Shown here: positions 7,330 through 16,695 of the stretch, in pieces
How positions within the stretch are numbered: position 1 is the first letter of the stretch
Layout: each line of letters begins with the position of its first letter
Assembly: GCA_902168105.1 (NCBI GenBank)
Contig: CABHOY010000033.1
Location: forward strand, 1-64,000
Direction of reading: 5' to 3'
Source of the DNA: an uncultured Flavihumibacter sp.
GTDB lineage: Bacteria; Bacteroidota; Bacteroidia; Chitinophagales; Chitinophagaceae
DNA length: 64,000 nt
Made by a program: the position numbers and the translations under genes
The notes under the pieces: generated by a model
What the model was told of the DNA's origin: nothing
Databases searched by the model: none
The model's input: only the letters and a program-made list of their open reading frames with translations

Positions 7330-8646
7330 CTAATGCTTTTCCTTGGAAAAGAAAATCATCCTAAGTGCCTGGTCCTTGGTTAGATAAGCTACGATCCAAC
7401 TATAAAGCGTCTTGAGCTTATTGTTGTAATTTACCAATGAGATCAGGTGAATGAATAACCAGCTGAATAAACCCAGAAAGCCGCTGAGATGAAATTTATT
7501 TTTGAATAGATCGGCCACTGCCTGGTTTCTACCTATAATCGCCATGTCCCCTCTGTCAAAATATTTGAAGGGAATAGGCTCCTTGCCTTTTGCCATCCTG
7601 AGAAGGTTCCGGGCAAGCGCTTTCCCCTGTTGGATCGCAGGCTGCGCCAGTTGGGGATGTCCCCTAAGATAATCGGAGTCGGTGTACTGAACGGCAATAT
7701 CGCCAATGGCAAATACATCCTCTAATCCGATAACTTTGTTGAAAGCATCTGTATGCATCCTGTTCCCCATACCGAGGCTGCTCTGCGGAATCCCCTTAAA
7801 AATGTGTGCTGTAACGCCTGCACACCAGATTAGAGTTCCTGCTTCAATGACCTTACCATCCGAAAAGGTAACAACACCATTCTCGTAGCTTTTCACATGA
7901 GTGTTCAATTTAATCCGGACGCCGAGGCTATAAAGCGCATCGTAAGCCTCCTGGTGGGTCTTTTCACTCATCGGAGCAAGCAACACAGAATTTCCATCGA
8001 CAATGTAGATCCTACCGTTTGCCTGTGCAAGTTCCGGATAGTCCTTTTTTATAATGAATTTCTTCATCTCTGCAAGCATTCCTGCAACTTCAACTCCGGT
8101 GGGTCCGCCTCCAGCTACTACGATCGTAAGGAGTTTCAGTCTTTCCCTCGGATCTGTTTCTGTCGTGGCTTTTTCCATGGTCCTCATAAGCTCATTACGC
8201 ATAAATAACGCATCCTCCATTCCTTTAAGTGAAATAGCATTGGCAAGTACACTTTCGTTATTGAAAAAGTTGGCCTTTGCACCGGCAGCGAAAACCAGAT
8301 GATCGTAACTGATCTGATCATCGCCCAGGTGAACTACCTTGCGCAGTGTATCCACAGCGGTCACTTCGCCGATCCTGAAATTGACCTTGCTGTCTCTAAA
8401 GATCTTCCGGAACGGGTAACTGATATTGGAGGGCTCAAGAAAACCAGTGGCTACCTGATAAAGAAGTGGCGTAAAATAATTGAAGTTGTTCTTATCGATC
8501 AGCGTGACTTCATAAAATTTGTTTTGTAGCAGTCTTTTTGCAAAGCTCAGACCAGCGAAGCCTCCACCGATCACTACTATCTGTTTCCTGTTGGGAAACT
8601 CTTCCAAACTTTTCATATCTGTGATATTAGTTTCAAACACCGACAC
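7330..8646 (-). CDS. ndh: Type II NADH dehydrogenase (NAD(P)/FAD-dependent oxidoreductase)
   Basis: A membrane-associated single-subunit NADH:quinone oxidoreductase (438 aa), which passes electrons from NADH to the quinone pool without pumping protons. The FAD-binding Rossmann motif G-G-G-F-A-G-L is near residues 27-33. The NADH-binding motif G-G-G-P-T-G-V-E is in the middle, and the second FAD contact D-V-F-A-I-G-D follows. The hydrophobic C-terminal stretch FLGLFSWLFIHLISLV fits the membrane anchor of NDH-2 enzymes. A second in-frame ATG at 8616 (MKSLEEF) may be the true start; a decayed copy of exactly that start region occurs at 13618-13677. An inverted repeat TTGGT-N4-ACCAA at 8693-8706 lies upstream. 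Confidence 0.92.
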   Translation of the reverse strand: MSVFETNITDMKSLEEFPNRKQIVVIGGGFAGLSFAKRLLQNKFYEVTLIDKNNFNYFTPLLYQVATGFLEPSNISYPFRKIFRDSKVNFRIGEVTAVDTLRKVVHLGDDQISYDHLVFAAGAKANFFNNESVLANAISLKGMEDALFMRNELMRTMEKATTETDPRERLKLLTIVVAGGGPTGVEVAGMLAEMKKFIIKKDYPELAQANGRIYIVDGNSVLLAPMSEKTHQEAYDALYSLGVRIKLNTHVKSYENGVVTFSDGKVIEAGTLIWCAGVTAHIFKGIPQSSLGMGNRMHTDAFNKVIGLEDVFAIGDIAVQYTDSDYLRGHPQLAQPAIQQGKALARNLLRMAKGKEPIPFKYFDRGDMAIIGRNQAVADLFKNKFHLSGFLGLFSWLFIHLISLVNYNNKLKTLYSWIVAYLTKDQALRMIFFSKEKH

Positions 8647-9148
8647 TATCGAATTCTTGGAGTTATCAGATTTTTTTCTGCTTCACGATCAGTTGGTGAT
8701 AACCAATTGATAGATCGATCTTGTGCCGATAAATAATGTTTTTGGATTGTTTTTACAATGTCATGGTGATATGTGTAAGGGTATGCACATATATAATGCT
8801 ACAGCATTGTAAATCTCTCTCCGGACGCTTTTTTTGATAATGTTACTGCCCTGCAAGGGCCAGTGTCATCCTTTCCTCAAGTGTGAAGAAAGAGAGGACG
8901 CTACAGCAGTCCTGGACAAGCATTTTTCCAGTCGGAAGATTGCTTCGTACGCATTCGCTTTTATACTTTTCATAACTATCCTTTTGCTTATGATGTATTG
9001 TTTAACACACCAAAGTTCCTATATATTACTCAGGAAAAAATTAATCTAGTTGAAGAAATGACGCGAAAAAAGGTGATAAAAATCATAAAAACATATCCAT
9101 TGACATTAATAGCCACCCTGAAAAGGTGACGACCGAAAAAAGGGGAAA
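8647..9148. other. Intergenic region, no convincing gene
   Basis: This 500-base gap holds the ndh upstream region, the inverted repeat TTGGT-GATA-ACCAA at 8693-8706 and a small hairpin AATGCT-AC-AGCATT near 8795-8810. A 71-codon plus-strand frame at 8834-9049 has one hydrophobic stretch but no other support, so it is not called. Confidence 0.5.
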
Positions 9149-9190
9149 GAAAGAGGAAGGTCTCTGCATATGTAGAGACCTTCCTCTTTT
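9149..9190 (-). terminator. Rho-independent terminator of GH51 gene
   Basis: Seventeen-base arms (9149-9165 and 9174-9190) pair around an eight-base loop. A T run follows on the minus strand. It ends eight bases before the stop of the arabinofuranosidase gene. Confidence 0.85.
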
Positions 9191-9197
9191 TAAATAC

Positions 9198-10796
9198 TTA
9201 TATCTTTTTATATTTGATAGCTGTAATGGAATGCGCGGGGAAAGTGTAGCCGGAAAGGTTACCAGAGACTTTTTTCTCTGTTGATGTCACTAAATTCTTT
9301 GTAGGATCTTCGAGGGTGTTCATCGCGTTGATCGCGGTTGCATTCAGTTCGTATAAAGCTACAGGCGTATACTTCTTATTGTCGATGCTGCGGAGGTCTG
9401 TTTTAACCGCCTGTTCCGGATGACGGTTCACTGCAAAGATCACCAGACTACCATCTTTGTCATGGAGAGTGACGGCTACGTCCAATGCTTTGGATGCTTT
9501 AGATCCCGGCATTTTCAGATCGGGTGTTATTACCTGTGTTTTCAGACTCACATTACCGGCGTGCTGGCGGTAGAACTGCATGGGGTAGTAGATGGTCTGA
9601 CAAATAGCGGCTGTTTTACTGGTCATGATCGGTGCCAGTACATTAACGGTCTGTGCCCAGGTTGCCATGCCAACCACCGATGCTTGTCTGAGCATGATGT
9701 TATAGAAGGTGGCGGTACCCAGTGCATGCTCCCAGGTATAATATTCTTCCAGCTGATACGCGCCGGTGCCACCGGGCTCCCAGATCCCCAGTTCGTCGAT
9801 AGCTATCTTTACCGGATCGGCCCTGTGCGGGAAGCGGTACCATTTACTGAAGTCGGTCACCTTTTCAGGCGTTAGTGTCCTGATCTGTCCTTTTAATGTA
9901 AGGATCAGATTTTCCATATGATCGACCTGCGGGAACAGTGACGCCGGTTTACTTTTATCAGAGCTGACATAGTGGTGCATGGAGATGTAGTCGCATACCG
10001 ATCCCATTTCTTTCAGAACATATTCGTTCCAGGCATCATCTGCGCCGCAGAGTACGAGTTTAGCGTTTTTATCCTGTAGTTTGATGGCTTTGGTATACAG
10101 CCACGCTTCTTTTACAAACTCTTTTACATCCTGTAAATGGCCGATATCCGGACCGGCAGCTTCTTCATTGCCTATTCCCCAGTACTTTACATTAAAAGGG
10201 TCGGAATGGCCGTTTTTGCGGCGTAGATTCGCATAATAAGTGTCCTGTGTGCCGTTGCAATACTCAACCCAATTGCCTGCTTCTTCCGCCGTACCGGTTC
10301 CCATATTGACCGCAAAATAGGCATCTGCCCTTAGTTCCCTTGCATATGCGATGGCTTCATCCGTACCGAAGTGATTATCTTCCACACCGCCCCATATGAG
10401 GTTAGGGCGGCTGCGTCTTTCTGCCAGCGGGCCGATACCATCCATCCAGTGGTAGATCTTGGTAAAGGTGCCACCGGGATATCGCAGTATGCTTGGTTGT
10501 AAACCACGGATCTTTTCCAGTACGTCTTTGCGGATGCCTTTGGCATCAGACAGGGGAGAATCTTCTTCGAAGATCCCTCCTTTGATAGCTCTGCCCAGAT
10601 GTTCCATGAACTGGCCATAAATACCCTCGTCTATAGTGCCCTCCGGATGTGTAAAGTCGATCTCAACACTGGCCTCCAGTGGAACGCCAGCAACGAGAGA
10701 GCGGGCAACTGCGAAAGCACTGCCTTTCAAAGCGAGACCTAGTCCGCTCATGCCAATAAGACCGATGAAATTTCTTCTTGTTACCTGCGCGTTCAC
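9198..10796 (-). CDS. GH51 alpha-L-arabinofuranosidase
   Basis: A secreted glycoside hydrolase of family 51 (532 aa) that removes terminal L-arabinofuranosyl groups from arabinan or arabinoxylan. The N-terminus T-R-R-N-F-I-G-L-I-G followed by a hydrophobic stretch looks like a Tat signal. The (beta/alpha)8 domain carries the acid/base Glu211 in G-I-G-N-E-E and the nucleophile Glu335 in I-D-E-L-G-I-W-E. A C-terminal beta domain completes the usual architecture. The gene is transcribed alone, with its own terminator. It fits functionally with the GH43/GH39 and sugar-acid genes at 56-62 kb, although it lies far away. Confidence 0.93.
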   Translation of the reverse strand: MNAQVTRRNFIGLIGMSGLGLALKGSAFAVARSLVAGVPLEASVEIDFTHPEGTIDEGIYGQFMEHLGRAIKGGIFEEDSPLSDAKGIRKDVLEKIRGLQPSILRYPGGTFTKIYHWMDGIGPLAERRSRPNLIWGGVEDNHFGTDEAIAYARELRADAYFAVNMGTGTAEEAGNWVEYCNGTQDTYYANLRRKNGHSDPFNVKYWGIGNEEAAGPDIGHLQDVKEFVKEAWLYTKAIKLQDKNAKLVLCGADDAWNEYVLKEMGSVCDYISMHHYVSSDKSKPASLFPQVDHMENLILTLKGQIRTLTPEKVTDFSKWYRFPHRADPVKIAIDELGIWEPGGTGAYQLEEYYTWEHALGTATFYNIMLRQASVVGMATWAQTVNVLAPIMTSKTAAICQTIYYPMQFYRQHAGNVSLKTQVITPDLKMPGSKASKALDVAVTLHDKDGSLVIFAVNRHPEQAVKTDLRSIDNKKYTPVALYELNATAINAMNTLEDPTKNLVTSTEKKVSGNLSGYTFPAHSITAIKYKKI

Positions 10797-10872
10797 GTAA
10801 CTATATCTCTTGATTGTTTACTGATAAACAACAAGATGGTGAATTTTAAGCAGATTACATAGGGTTAAAGAC

Positions 10873-11997
10873 CTATGCTTTTACTTTTCTTTTCAGCCAG
10901 GCCCTTACCGGTTCGTCGTAGTATTTCAGACTGAGATAGCCTACCAATATGGATACGACAAATGTCAGTATACCATACCCGACTGCCAATGGCATATTTG
11001 TGCCTTTGTGTGCACTTACCCAGCCGGAATAGACGTAAATGAACGGATAGTGTGTGATGTATAAGGGATAGGAAAGATCCGCAAGGAACTTACATATTTT
11101 AGACTCCCTGTTGCTGTGGATCTGGCCGCTTGCACCCAGATAGACAATCAGCGGGAATACGAAAAGGATGATAAAAGATTCGTAGATACCATTCATCCAC
11201 AGGTGATCTGCACCACCGATCCGTGGTATGGCCAATGATATTATCAGTAATATGCCACACCACAGGAACGCATTGTTAATACGTGTGGGCTTAGTCGCTC
11301 TGGACAACAACAGGCCGGCAAAGAAAGGGAACATCAGGCGGGTAAAGCCGATGCTTAATTGTTCGGGTGTTATAGACCATCCACCGATAACGTCACCGGT
11401 AGGACCGAATACAGTGAGATAGATAAGCGCAATAGCGGAAAGGCTAACGAGTATGGAGAGTGCTGTTTTTGAAAATTTCCTGATGCCGAGTGCGTAAAGG
11501 ATGTTACCGACATATTCAAAGAACAGTGACCAGCCCGGTCCATCCAGCGGATGCATTTCCTGCCATCCCCTGATATCCCAGGAAACGGGGATAGGCATGA
11601 GGGTAAAACCGATAAGCATGACCAGCAATAGTTTCCATATCGGTACGGTGTGAATGGCAGGAAATAGCGGCGAGTCAGATGCATAGAAGAAGAGGGCGCC
11701 GATGATCATGCCCATGATCACCATAGGCTGAAGCCGTTCCAGCCGGCGTTTGAAAAAGGTACCGATAGACATTTTCTGCCAGCGGTCGTCATAGGCATAA
11801 CCGATGACATAACCGGAAAGCAGGAAGAAGAAATCAACGGCCAGGTAACCGTGATTGATCATCAGATCGAGGTGACTCGTGGAATGCGCTTCTAATACGT
11901 GGAAAATGACAACGATCAATGCGGCTACGCCACGTAGCCCGTCCAGTACAAGATAATGTGGTTTGGTAGGGAGAGGATGTGTACTCATATGGCGCAT
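10873..11997 (-). CDS. Acyltransferase 3 family membrane protein (OafA-like)
   Basis: An integral-membrane O-acyltransferase of about 374 aa with around ten transmembrane segments. The N-terminal family motif L-D-G-L-R-G-V-A-A followed by V-I-F-H provides the conserved Arg and catalytic His. F-F-F-L-L-S-G-Y then follows. Such enzymes transfer acetyl or other acyl groups to cell-surface sugars. The frame is open to 12051, but that start lies inside a terminator-like hairpin at 12037-12066, so the ATG at 11997 (or 11988) is preferred. The target polysaccharide is unknown. Confidence 0.88.
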   Translation of the reverse strand: MRHMSTHPLPTKPHYLVLDGLRGVAALIVVIFHVLEAHSTSHLDLMINHGYLAVDFFFLLSGYVIGYAYDDRWQKMSIGTFFKRRLERLQPMVIMGMIIGALFFYASDSPLFPAIHTVPIWKLLLVMLIGFTLMPIPVSWDIRGWQEMHPLDGPGWSLFFEYVGNILYALGIRKFSKTALSILVSLSAIALIYLTVFGPTGDVIGGWSITPEQLSIGFTRLMFPFFAGLLLSRATKPTRINNAFLWCGILLIISLAIPRIGGADHLWMNGIYESFIILFVFPLIVYLGASGQIHSNRESKICKFLADLSYPLYITHYPFIYVYSGWVSAHKGTNMPLAVGYGILTFVVSILVGYLSLKYYDEPVRAWLKRKVKA

Positions 11998-12036
11998 AAG
12001 ATAGAGAGAAAAATTTGTAGATTCAACACGTAGATA

Positions 12037-12066
12037 AAACGCCGGAGACATTTTCTCCGGCGTTTT
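12037..12066. terminator. Terminator-like hairpin between divergent genes
   Basis: Arms AAAACGCCGGAGA and TCTCCGGCGTTTT surround a short loop, with a T run on the plus strand and one on the minus strand. It lies upstream of both divergent neighbours, where no ending gene exists. It may be a relic of a lost gene or an attenuator in the acyltransferase leader. Confidence 0.6.
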
Positions 12067-12282
12067 TGTTTGTATACGCCATCTTAAAATTTCACCTCAA
12101 GTTGACCTTCGTAGTAAGATTTAACATTTTTTGCACCTGACGTCTATAGACCCGAAGCATTAGCGTTCATGAAAATATACATGTATGATCTGGGCTGTGA
12201 TATTTGTCAAAACTGGCCTGTAGTTGCAGTCCAGTGAAGCCCTAATTTTACATCATAAAATATATACAATAGAAATATTTTT

Positions 12283-12729
12283 ATGAACAATTCAATTAAA
12301 CTACCCCAGCTTCTATTACGCATTGCACTTGGTATTGGCTTCCTCGTGACGGTATCAGACAGGCTCGGATTTTTGGGTCCGCTCGGAACCAGAAATATTG
12401 AATGGGGTAACTGGGACAACTTCATTGATTATACAGGAACACTAATGCCTTTTTTAGACAAACATGCCGTCTACATCATGGGTGCTATTGCCACTTTAAC
12501 TGAGGCTGTTATTGGAATTCTACTCATCATCGGACTTAAAACAAGACAGGTAGCACTTGGAAGTAGTATGCTGACATTCATCTTTGGGTTATCAATGGCG
12601 CTGTTTTTAGGTATAAAAGCGCCGATCAACTTTGCCGTATTTCCAGTTTGTGCCGCCAGCCTGCTACTCTCAAGGATTACAGATTATAAATGGAGTGTAG
12701 ACAGCTTCCTGGCCAATAGCGCTAAGTAA
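12283..12729 (+). CDS. DoxX family membrane protein
   Basis: A 148-aa protein with four predicted membrane helices (near residues 8-28, 57-77, 82-102 and 107-125), matching the DoxX fold. The start follows an AT-rich leader. DoxX proteins are small quinone-pathway or redox-associated membrane proteins; the exact role here is not known. The gene appears monocistronic, and about 265 bases of featureless sequence follow. Confidence 0.85.
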   Translation: MNNSIKLPQLLLRIALGIGFLVTVSDRLGFLGPLGTRNIEWGNWDNFIDYTGTLMPFLDKHAVYIMGAIATLTEAVIGILLIIGLKTRQVALGSSMLTFIFGLSMALFLGIKAPINFAVFPVCAASLLLSRITDYKWSVDSFLANSAK

Positions 12730-12995
12730 ATTCTGGTTTTACTTTATTAATGATACTGACGGGAGTTATGTTATCGTCTTTTGCTAAAGAGGTTTTAGTA
12801 AATAGACAAGAATGGAGATCGCTAACTATTAGCGGTTCCCATTCTCTAACGATCCTACACTTGTACTGTTCTGTATTTTCAGACATAACCCCGGATGAGA
12901 ATCCAACAATTTACCTGATCTGCTTATGCCAGCCACAGTATACTGTTAGCCATTGCTTATTCAGAAATACAAATTCAGGTACATAACCTTTTAAA

Positions 12996-13544
12996 ATGAA
13001 AAAATTACTCTCTCTTTTACTTATCACTTTGCCATTTGCGGCCCAAGCCCAATTAGAGGTATACGCCAGGTATACTGCTAGTGGCACAGTAGAACCCAAT
13101 ATCAATTACTACGGGTCAAAAAAAATTACGGAGAAAATTTCATTGACTTTTTTTGGTCTTGTTGAACAAAAATGGGGGCAGGCCCTGATTGGCGCTACAT
13201 ACTCTCCATCCAAATCATTTAGTATTGGTGCAAGCACAGGTATAGAACATGGTACACATAGTCCCCGGTACGCTACCAGTATATGGACAGGAAATGGGAA
13301 AACATCGCTTTTCATCTGGGGAGAGCGAGGTGGCGGAAAAGATAATTATTTGTATAAGGTTAACTTATTTCATAAGTATTCGCAACTGTTTACACTCGGT
13401 CTTACTGCGTGGAGATTCCACGGTTTAGGACCTAACTTCCGATTTTATCTTCCCAGGATCTCGTCCACTATCTGGTCGATGCCCGCTTATGACTTTGGAT
13501 CAAATGAGTCGAGGCTAATGATCGGTGTTAGTGTAAAGATGTAA
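12996..13544 (+). CDS. Exported protein, likely small outer-membrane barrel
   Basis: A 182-aa protein with a signal peptide (residues 1-19, ending A-Q-A-Q). The mature part has alternating hydrophobic and polar residues, many aromatic and Gly residues, and repeated short strands (for example ISLTFFGLVE and SFSIGASTGIE), ending in G-V-S-V-K-M. This looks like an eight-stranded-type outer-membrane beta-barrel. No family was recognised, and the function is unknown. Confidence 0.75.
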   Translation: MKKLLSLLLITLPFAAQAQLEVYARYTASGTVEPNINYYGSKKITEKISLTFFGLVEQKWGQALIGATYSPSKSFSIGASTGIEHGTHSPRYATSIWTGNGKTSLFIWGERGGGKDNYLYKVNLFHKYSQLFTLGLTAWRFHGLGPNFRFYLPRISSTIWSMPAYDFGSNESRLMIGVSVKM

Positions 13545-13617
13545 CCATCAGGACAAGCCACTATGATTTTTATTATACCGAGTATAGTATAAGCCGCATT
13601 GCTGTCCCAATTTTGTG

Positions 13618-13677
13618 CAAGTCTCCACTGATCACTGATATCTGTTTCCTGTTGAGGAACTCTTCCAAATTTTTCAT
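13618..13677 (-). pseudogene. Fragment duplicated from the 5' end of ndh
   Basis: The minus strand reads MKNLEEFLNRKQISVISGDL, a decayed copy of MKSLEEFPNRKQIVVIGGGF at the start of the type II NADH dehydrogenase (8557-8616). Similarity at the DNA level extends about 15 bases upstream of the ATG (CATATCTGTGAT on the plus strand in both). Only about 65 bases are recognisable, and the glycine motif has been lost. Confidence 0.85.
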
Positions 13678-13701
13678 ATCTGTGATTAATGCTTTAAAAA
13701 T

Positions 13702-13709
13702 TATCTTTG
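13702..13709 (+). promoter_or_regulatory. Candidate -7 promoter box TATCTTTG
   Basis: TATCTTTG matches the Bacteroidota -7 consensus TANNTTTG exactly. It ends four bases before the ATG at 13714. If it is used, the WG/Sel1 mRNA would be leaderless or nearly so. The -33 element is weak. Confidence 0.4.
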
Positions 13710-13713
13710 CAGC

Positions 13714-15684
13714 ATGTCGCATAGAGTATATTTATATAACACCAGCTCCCCGTCAATAGAGAGGAATGATATCATGATGATGATGGAATGGGGATATGAG
13801 ATGCCACTATTATTACAACCTTTGTTAATAAGTGGAGGCTTTATTGAAAATGATATTATATACTATGACGCCAGATCCGGTATCGAAAACCTGAAAAGGT
13901 TTTACAACTTGCTGGATTCCTCACAGTCCCTCATTAATAACAAAAGCTCCTTTACAGAATGCAAAAATAAGCTGTACAAATATCTGGACGGCTTGGAATA
14001 TGCTTATTTTAGTATGGATGCCCGGGACGTATTCAACATGGAAGACACACCGCATGACGAACAGGCTGCTATCTGGCTGGCTGATATTGCGTATAACAAT
14101 GCGATGATCACCAGCGCTATGGATAACAACAACATTTCCCTGTTGTCTTACAATGAGCTCAAACATGTAAGCACGGCTTTTAATTCATTTGCTGAACTGT
14201 TGAACTATGCAGACTATTACTATGGATGGAGGTATATCTATGAAGAATCGGGGAGGGAAGAAATTTATTATGAGAATGGGCTATGGGGACTAAAAAGTCC
14301 TGACGGAGAAATATTGCTAAGTCCACAATTTGATGAGTTTTACGAATTCAGCGAGCAGGATGTCGCTGTGGTGATGAAGGCCCGGAAATATGGCTATGTG
14401 CATAGATCAGGTGAAATTATAGTTTTTCCGGAATGGGATGAGGCTTATGATTTTGACTATTCTTATCTGGCGATTGTTCAGCGCAATGGCCTCCTGGGAC
14501 TGATCAATCTTTCAGGAAAAGTAGTAGTTGATCCCACATATGAAAACCTTGAGAAGATCGGATACAATGGCCGTTACATTGCACAAAAGAATGGAAATTG
14601 GGGGATGCTGGCAGAAGATGCGACGGTGATCATCGATTTTAAATACGAAAAAATAGAACTGTTGAATGATGATGTATTCATGCTGCAGAAAGATGGGTCC
14701 TATTATCTTACGGAAGATGGCGAACAGTTCGACTTAATAGTACGTAAAGCCCCTCATCAGGGCTTCGCCTGGGCAATGAAAGGGAAGGAGGTATATCTTA
14801 TAGATAAATATGGGATATCAAGAGCCAATAAAGGTCTGGTACAACAGGATGCCGAAAGTGACAGCTATAGTTTTTATTATAATGATGCAGTGCGTGACAG
14901 GCTACTGGCATATGCCGGGGCACCTGATGAGGAAACGGTTACCGATGCCTACACCCCGGTGGAAGAATTATATAATATGGGCGTAGATGCCTATAGCAGA
15001 CAGGATTATCCGTCAGCAATTTATCACTACACACTTGCTGCTGAAAAGGGATATGGTTATGCTATGAACAACCTGGCGCATATTCATTATATGATAGATG
15101 GGTATGTAGATCATGACAAAGCATTTTACTGGTATGAGAAAGGAGCTGCCGTCGGCAATACAAACGCGCTCAACGGATTGAGCCTGTGTTACCAGAATGG
15201 CATAGGGACTATCCCTGATATAGAAAGAGCCATTAACCTGCTGCAACAGGCGGCTGATGACGGCCTGGCAGTGGCGCATAATAACCTGGGTTTTTTACTT
15301 TATGATACAGATCCTGAACAGGCATTGTACCACTATCACCAGGCAGAGGCACTTGGAGAACCTGATAACGATTGGTTGGGCTACCTGTATGAAGAAAAGG
15401 GGGATTTTGAAACAGCTCTCCGATATTACCGCAAAGATAATTCTGAAATAGGGGCGTTTAATCAAGGGAATTTCCACCGGAAGGGATTAGGTACGCTAAA
15501 GGATGTAAAAGCGGCAATAGGATGCTTTAAAACAGCGATAGAAGGTGGTTATGAGATGGGGCATATTGAACTGGCCAGAATATACTTGTTTGAAGAGGGC
15601 TTTACTGATCCTAACCAGGCAAAGACACATATTGCGGCAGCAGAAAAAGCAGGTCTTGAAATACCAAGTGAGTTTTTAATGTAA
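13714..15684 (+). CDS. WG-repeat and Sel1-like repeat protein
   Basis: A 656-aa protein without a signal peptide, so probably cytoplasmic. Residues 1-175 are an unrecognised helical domain. About four WG repeats follow (roughly 185-345), with signatures such as N-G-L-W-G-L and K-Y-G-Y-V-H-R-S-G, forming part of a beta-propeller-like structure. The C-terminal part (about 415-650) holds Sel1-like/TPR repeats (A-M-N-N-L-A, A-F-Y-W-Y-E-K-G-A, A-H-N-N-L-G-F-L). Both repeat types bind proteins or peptides, which points to a scaffold role. It is transcribed alone. The start is set by the ATG after the -7 box. Confidence 0.88.
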   Translation: MSHRVYLYNTSSPSIERNDIMMMMEWGYEMPLLLQPLLISGGFIENDIIYYDARSGIENLKRFYNLLDSSQSLINNKSSFTECKNKLYKYLDGLEYAYFSMDARDVFNMEDTPHDEQAAIWLADIAYNNAMITSAMDNNNISLLSYNELKHVSTAFNSFAELLNYADYYYGWRYIYEESGREEIYYENGLWGLKSPDGEILLSPQFDEFYEFSEQDVAVVMKARKYGYVHRSGEIIVFPEWDEAYDFDYSYLAIVQRNGLLGLINLSGKVVVDPTYENLEKIGYNGRYIAQKNGNWGMLAEDATVIIDFKYEKIELLNDDVFMLQKDGSYYLTEDGEQFDLIVRKAPHQGFAWAMKGKEVYLIDKYGISRANKGLVQQDAESDSYSFYYNDAVRDRLLAYAGAPDEETVTDAYTPVEELYNMGVDAYSRQDYPSAIYHYTLAAEKGYGYAMNNLAHIHYMIDGYVDHDKAFYWYEKGAAVGNTNALNGLSLCYQNGIGTIPDIERAINLLQQAADDGLAVAHNNLGFLLYDTDPEQALYHYHQAEALGEPDNDWLGYLYEEKGDFETALRYYRKDNSEIGAFNQGNFHRKGLGTLKDVKAAIGCFKTAIEGGYEMGHIELARIYLFEEGFTDPNQAKTHIAAAEKAGLEIPSEFLM

Positions 15685-15838
15685 TAAATGCGCAGTCTTT
15701 GAAGCCGGGTCACTGACGCTTGCGGAACAGGTATTAACGTACTGCGTTAAATACGGCGACCGTACCTCGAAAACAAATGAAACGGGCGTAGTTACTTTCC
15801 TCGAAAGTATCGGGGCGATGGAAATCTCGAATAAAAAC

Positions 15839-16678
15839 TCAATTTGAAGCATCTGTTAAATGTTGCTTTCTAAAGGCCGTGGGGCTCATCCCTTTTATTT
15901 TTTTAAAAGTCCTGTTAAGATGACTTTCATCTGTAAAATGCAACTCAATCGCAATTTCATTAATCCGCATATTACTGTGCAATAAACGTGTTTCTATTAA
16001 TCTTACTTTGTAGTTTGCTATGTAGTCCTGTAAAGTGTCTCCAGTTTGCTTTTTGAAATAACGCCCAAGGTAGTTCGGCGCCATCTGAAATTGGGTGCTC
16101 AGTTTCTCTACACTTAATAATGGTGGTTCAAAGATGTGCTGCTGTATGAAGTGTAACATTTCCAGTACCAGGTCTCCCGTATGTTCTTTAATTTTCTTCG
16201 GCAACTTCAGGGCAATATTCCTTGCTACAATCGTAATTATAGTGTTAACGATCTGCTCGGTAATCCTCGTGAAATAAATTTGCTGATGCTCTTGCTCAGC
16301 CATCATACTCTCCATTAAAAAAGCCACCAGTGGCTTATCTGTTTTGTTCTTCAGTATACATCCGGGCCGGTGACTGGCATTCTGCAGAATGCTTTCCATG
16401 CATTGCACCGTATCTTTATCATTACGAACGTAATAGTCATTAAACCGGATAAAGAAAAAACAGGTAGGTGATGATACATCAAAGGAATAGGCATCCTCGG
16501 GTGTAAGTAAAAAAAGATTACCTTTCTTGTAGCTGAATTGATTGCCATTTACATACTGTACTCCAGTACCGCTGATGACATATATAAGCTCAAAAAAGTT
16601 AATCTTTCTTTTTCTCTCAGGAAAGTGATCCATTTTTTTTATTTCGATCTCGAAGGGCTGATACAGCGTATTTCTCAT
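15839..16678 (-). CDS. AraC family transcriptional regulator
   Basis: A 279-aa regulator. The N-terminal cupin-like sensor domain (about 1-150) contains V-I-S-G-T-G-V-Q-Y and K-G-N-L-F-L-L-T-P. The C-terminal AraC DNA-binding domain (about 175-275) contains two helix-turn-helix motifs, including L-S-V-E-K-L-S-T-Q-F and N-E-I-A-I-E-L-H-F-T-D-E-S-H. The closing S-P-T-A-F-R is typical. It lies 18 bases downstream of the lipocalin-like gene on the same strand, so the two are probably co-transcribed. The ligand is unknown, possibly a sugar or small carbon compound. Confidence 0.92.
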   Translation of the reverse strand: MRNTLYQPFEIEIKKMDHFPERKRKINFFELIYVISGTGVQYVNGNQFSYKKGNLFLLTPEDAYSFDVSSPTCFFFIRFNDYYVRNDKDTVQCMESILQNASHRPGCILKNKTDKPLVAFLMESMMAEQEHQQIYFTRITEQIVNTIITIVARNIALKLPKKIKEHTGDLVLEMLHFIQQHIFEPPLLSVEKLSTQFQMAPNYLGRYFKKQTGDTLQDYIANYKVRLIETRLLHSNMRINEIAIELHFTDESHLNRTFKKIKGMSPTAFRKQHLTDASN

Positions 16679-16695
16679 GACCGTAATTTACCGAA

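Noticed and set aside
8834-9049. 71-codon plus-strand frame with a hydrophobic stretch
   Set aside because: No promoter, no family resemblance and odd composition; one TM stretch alone is weak support.
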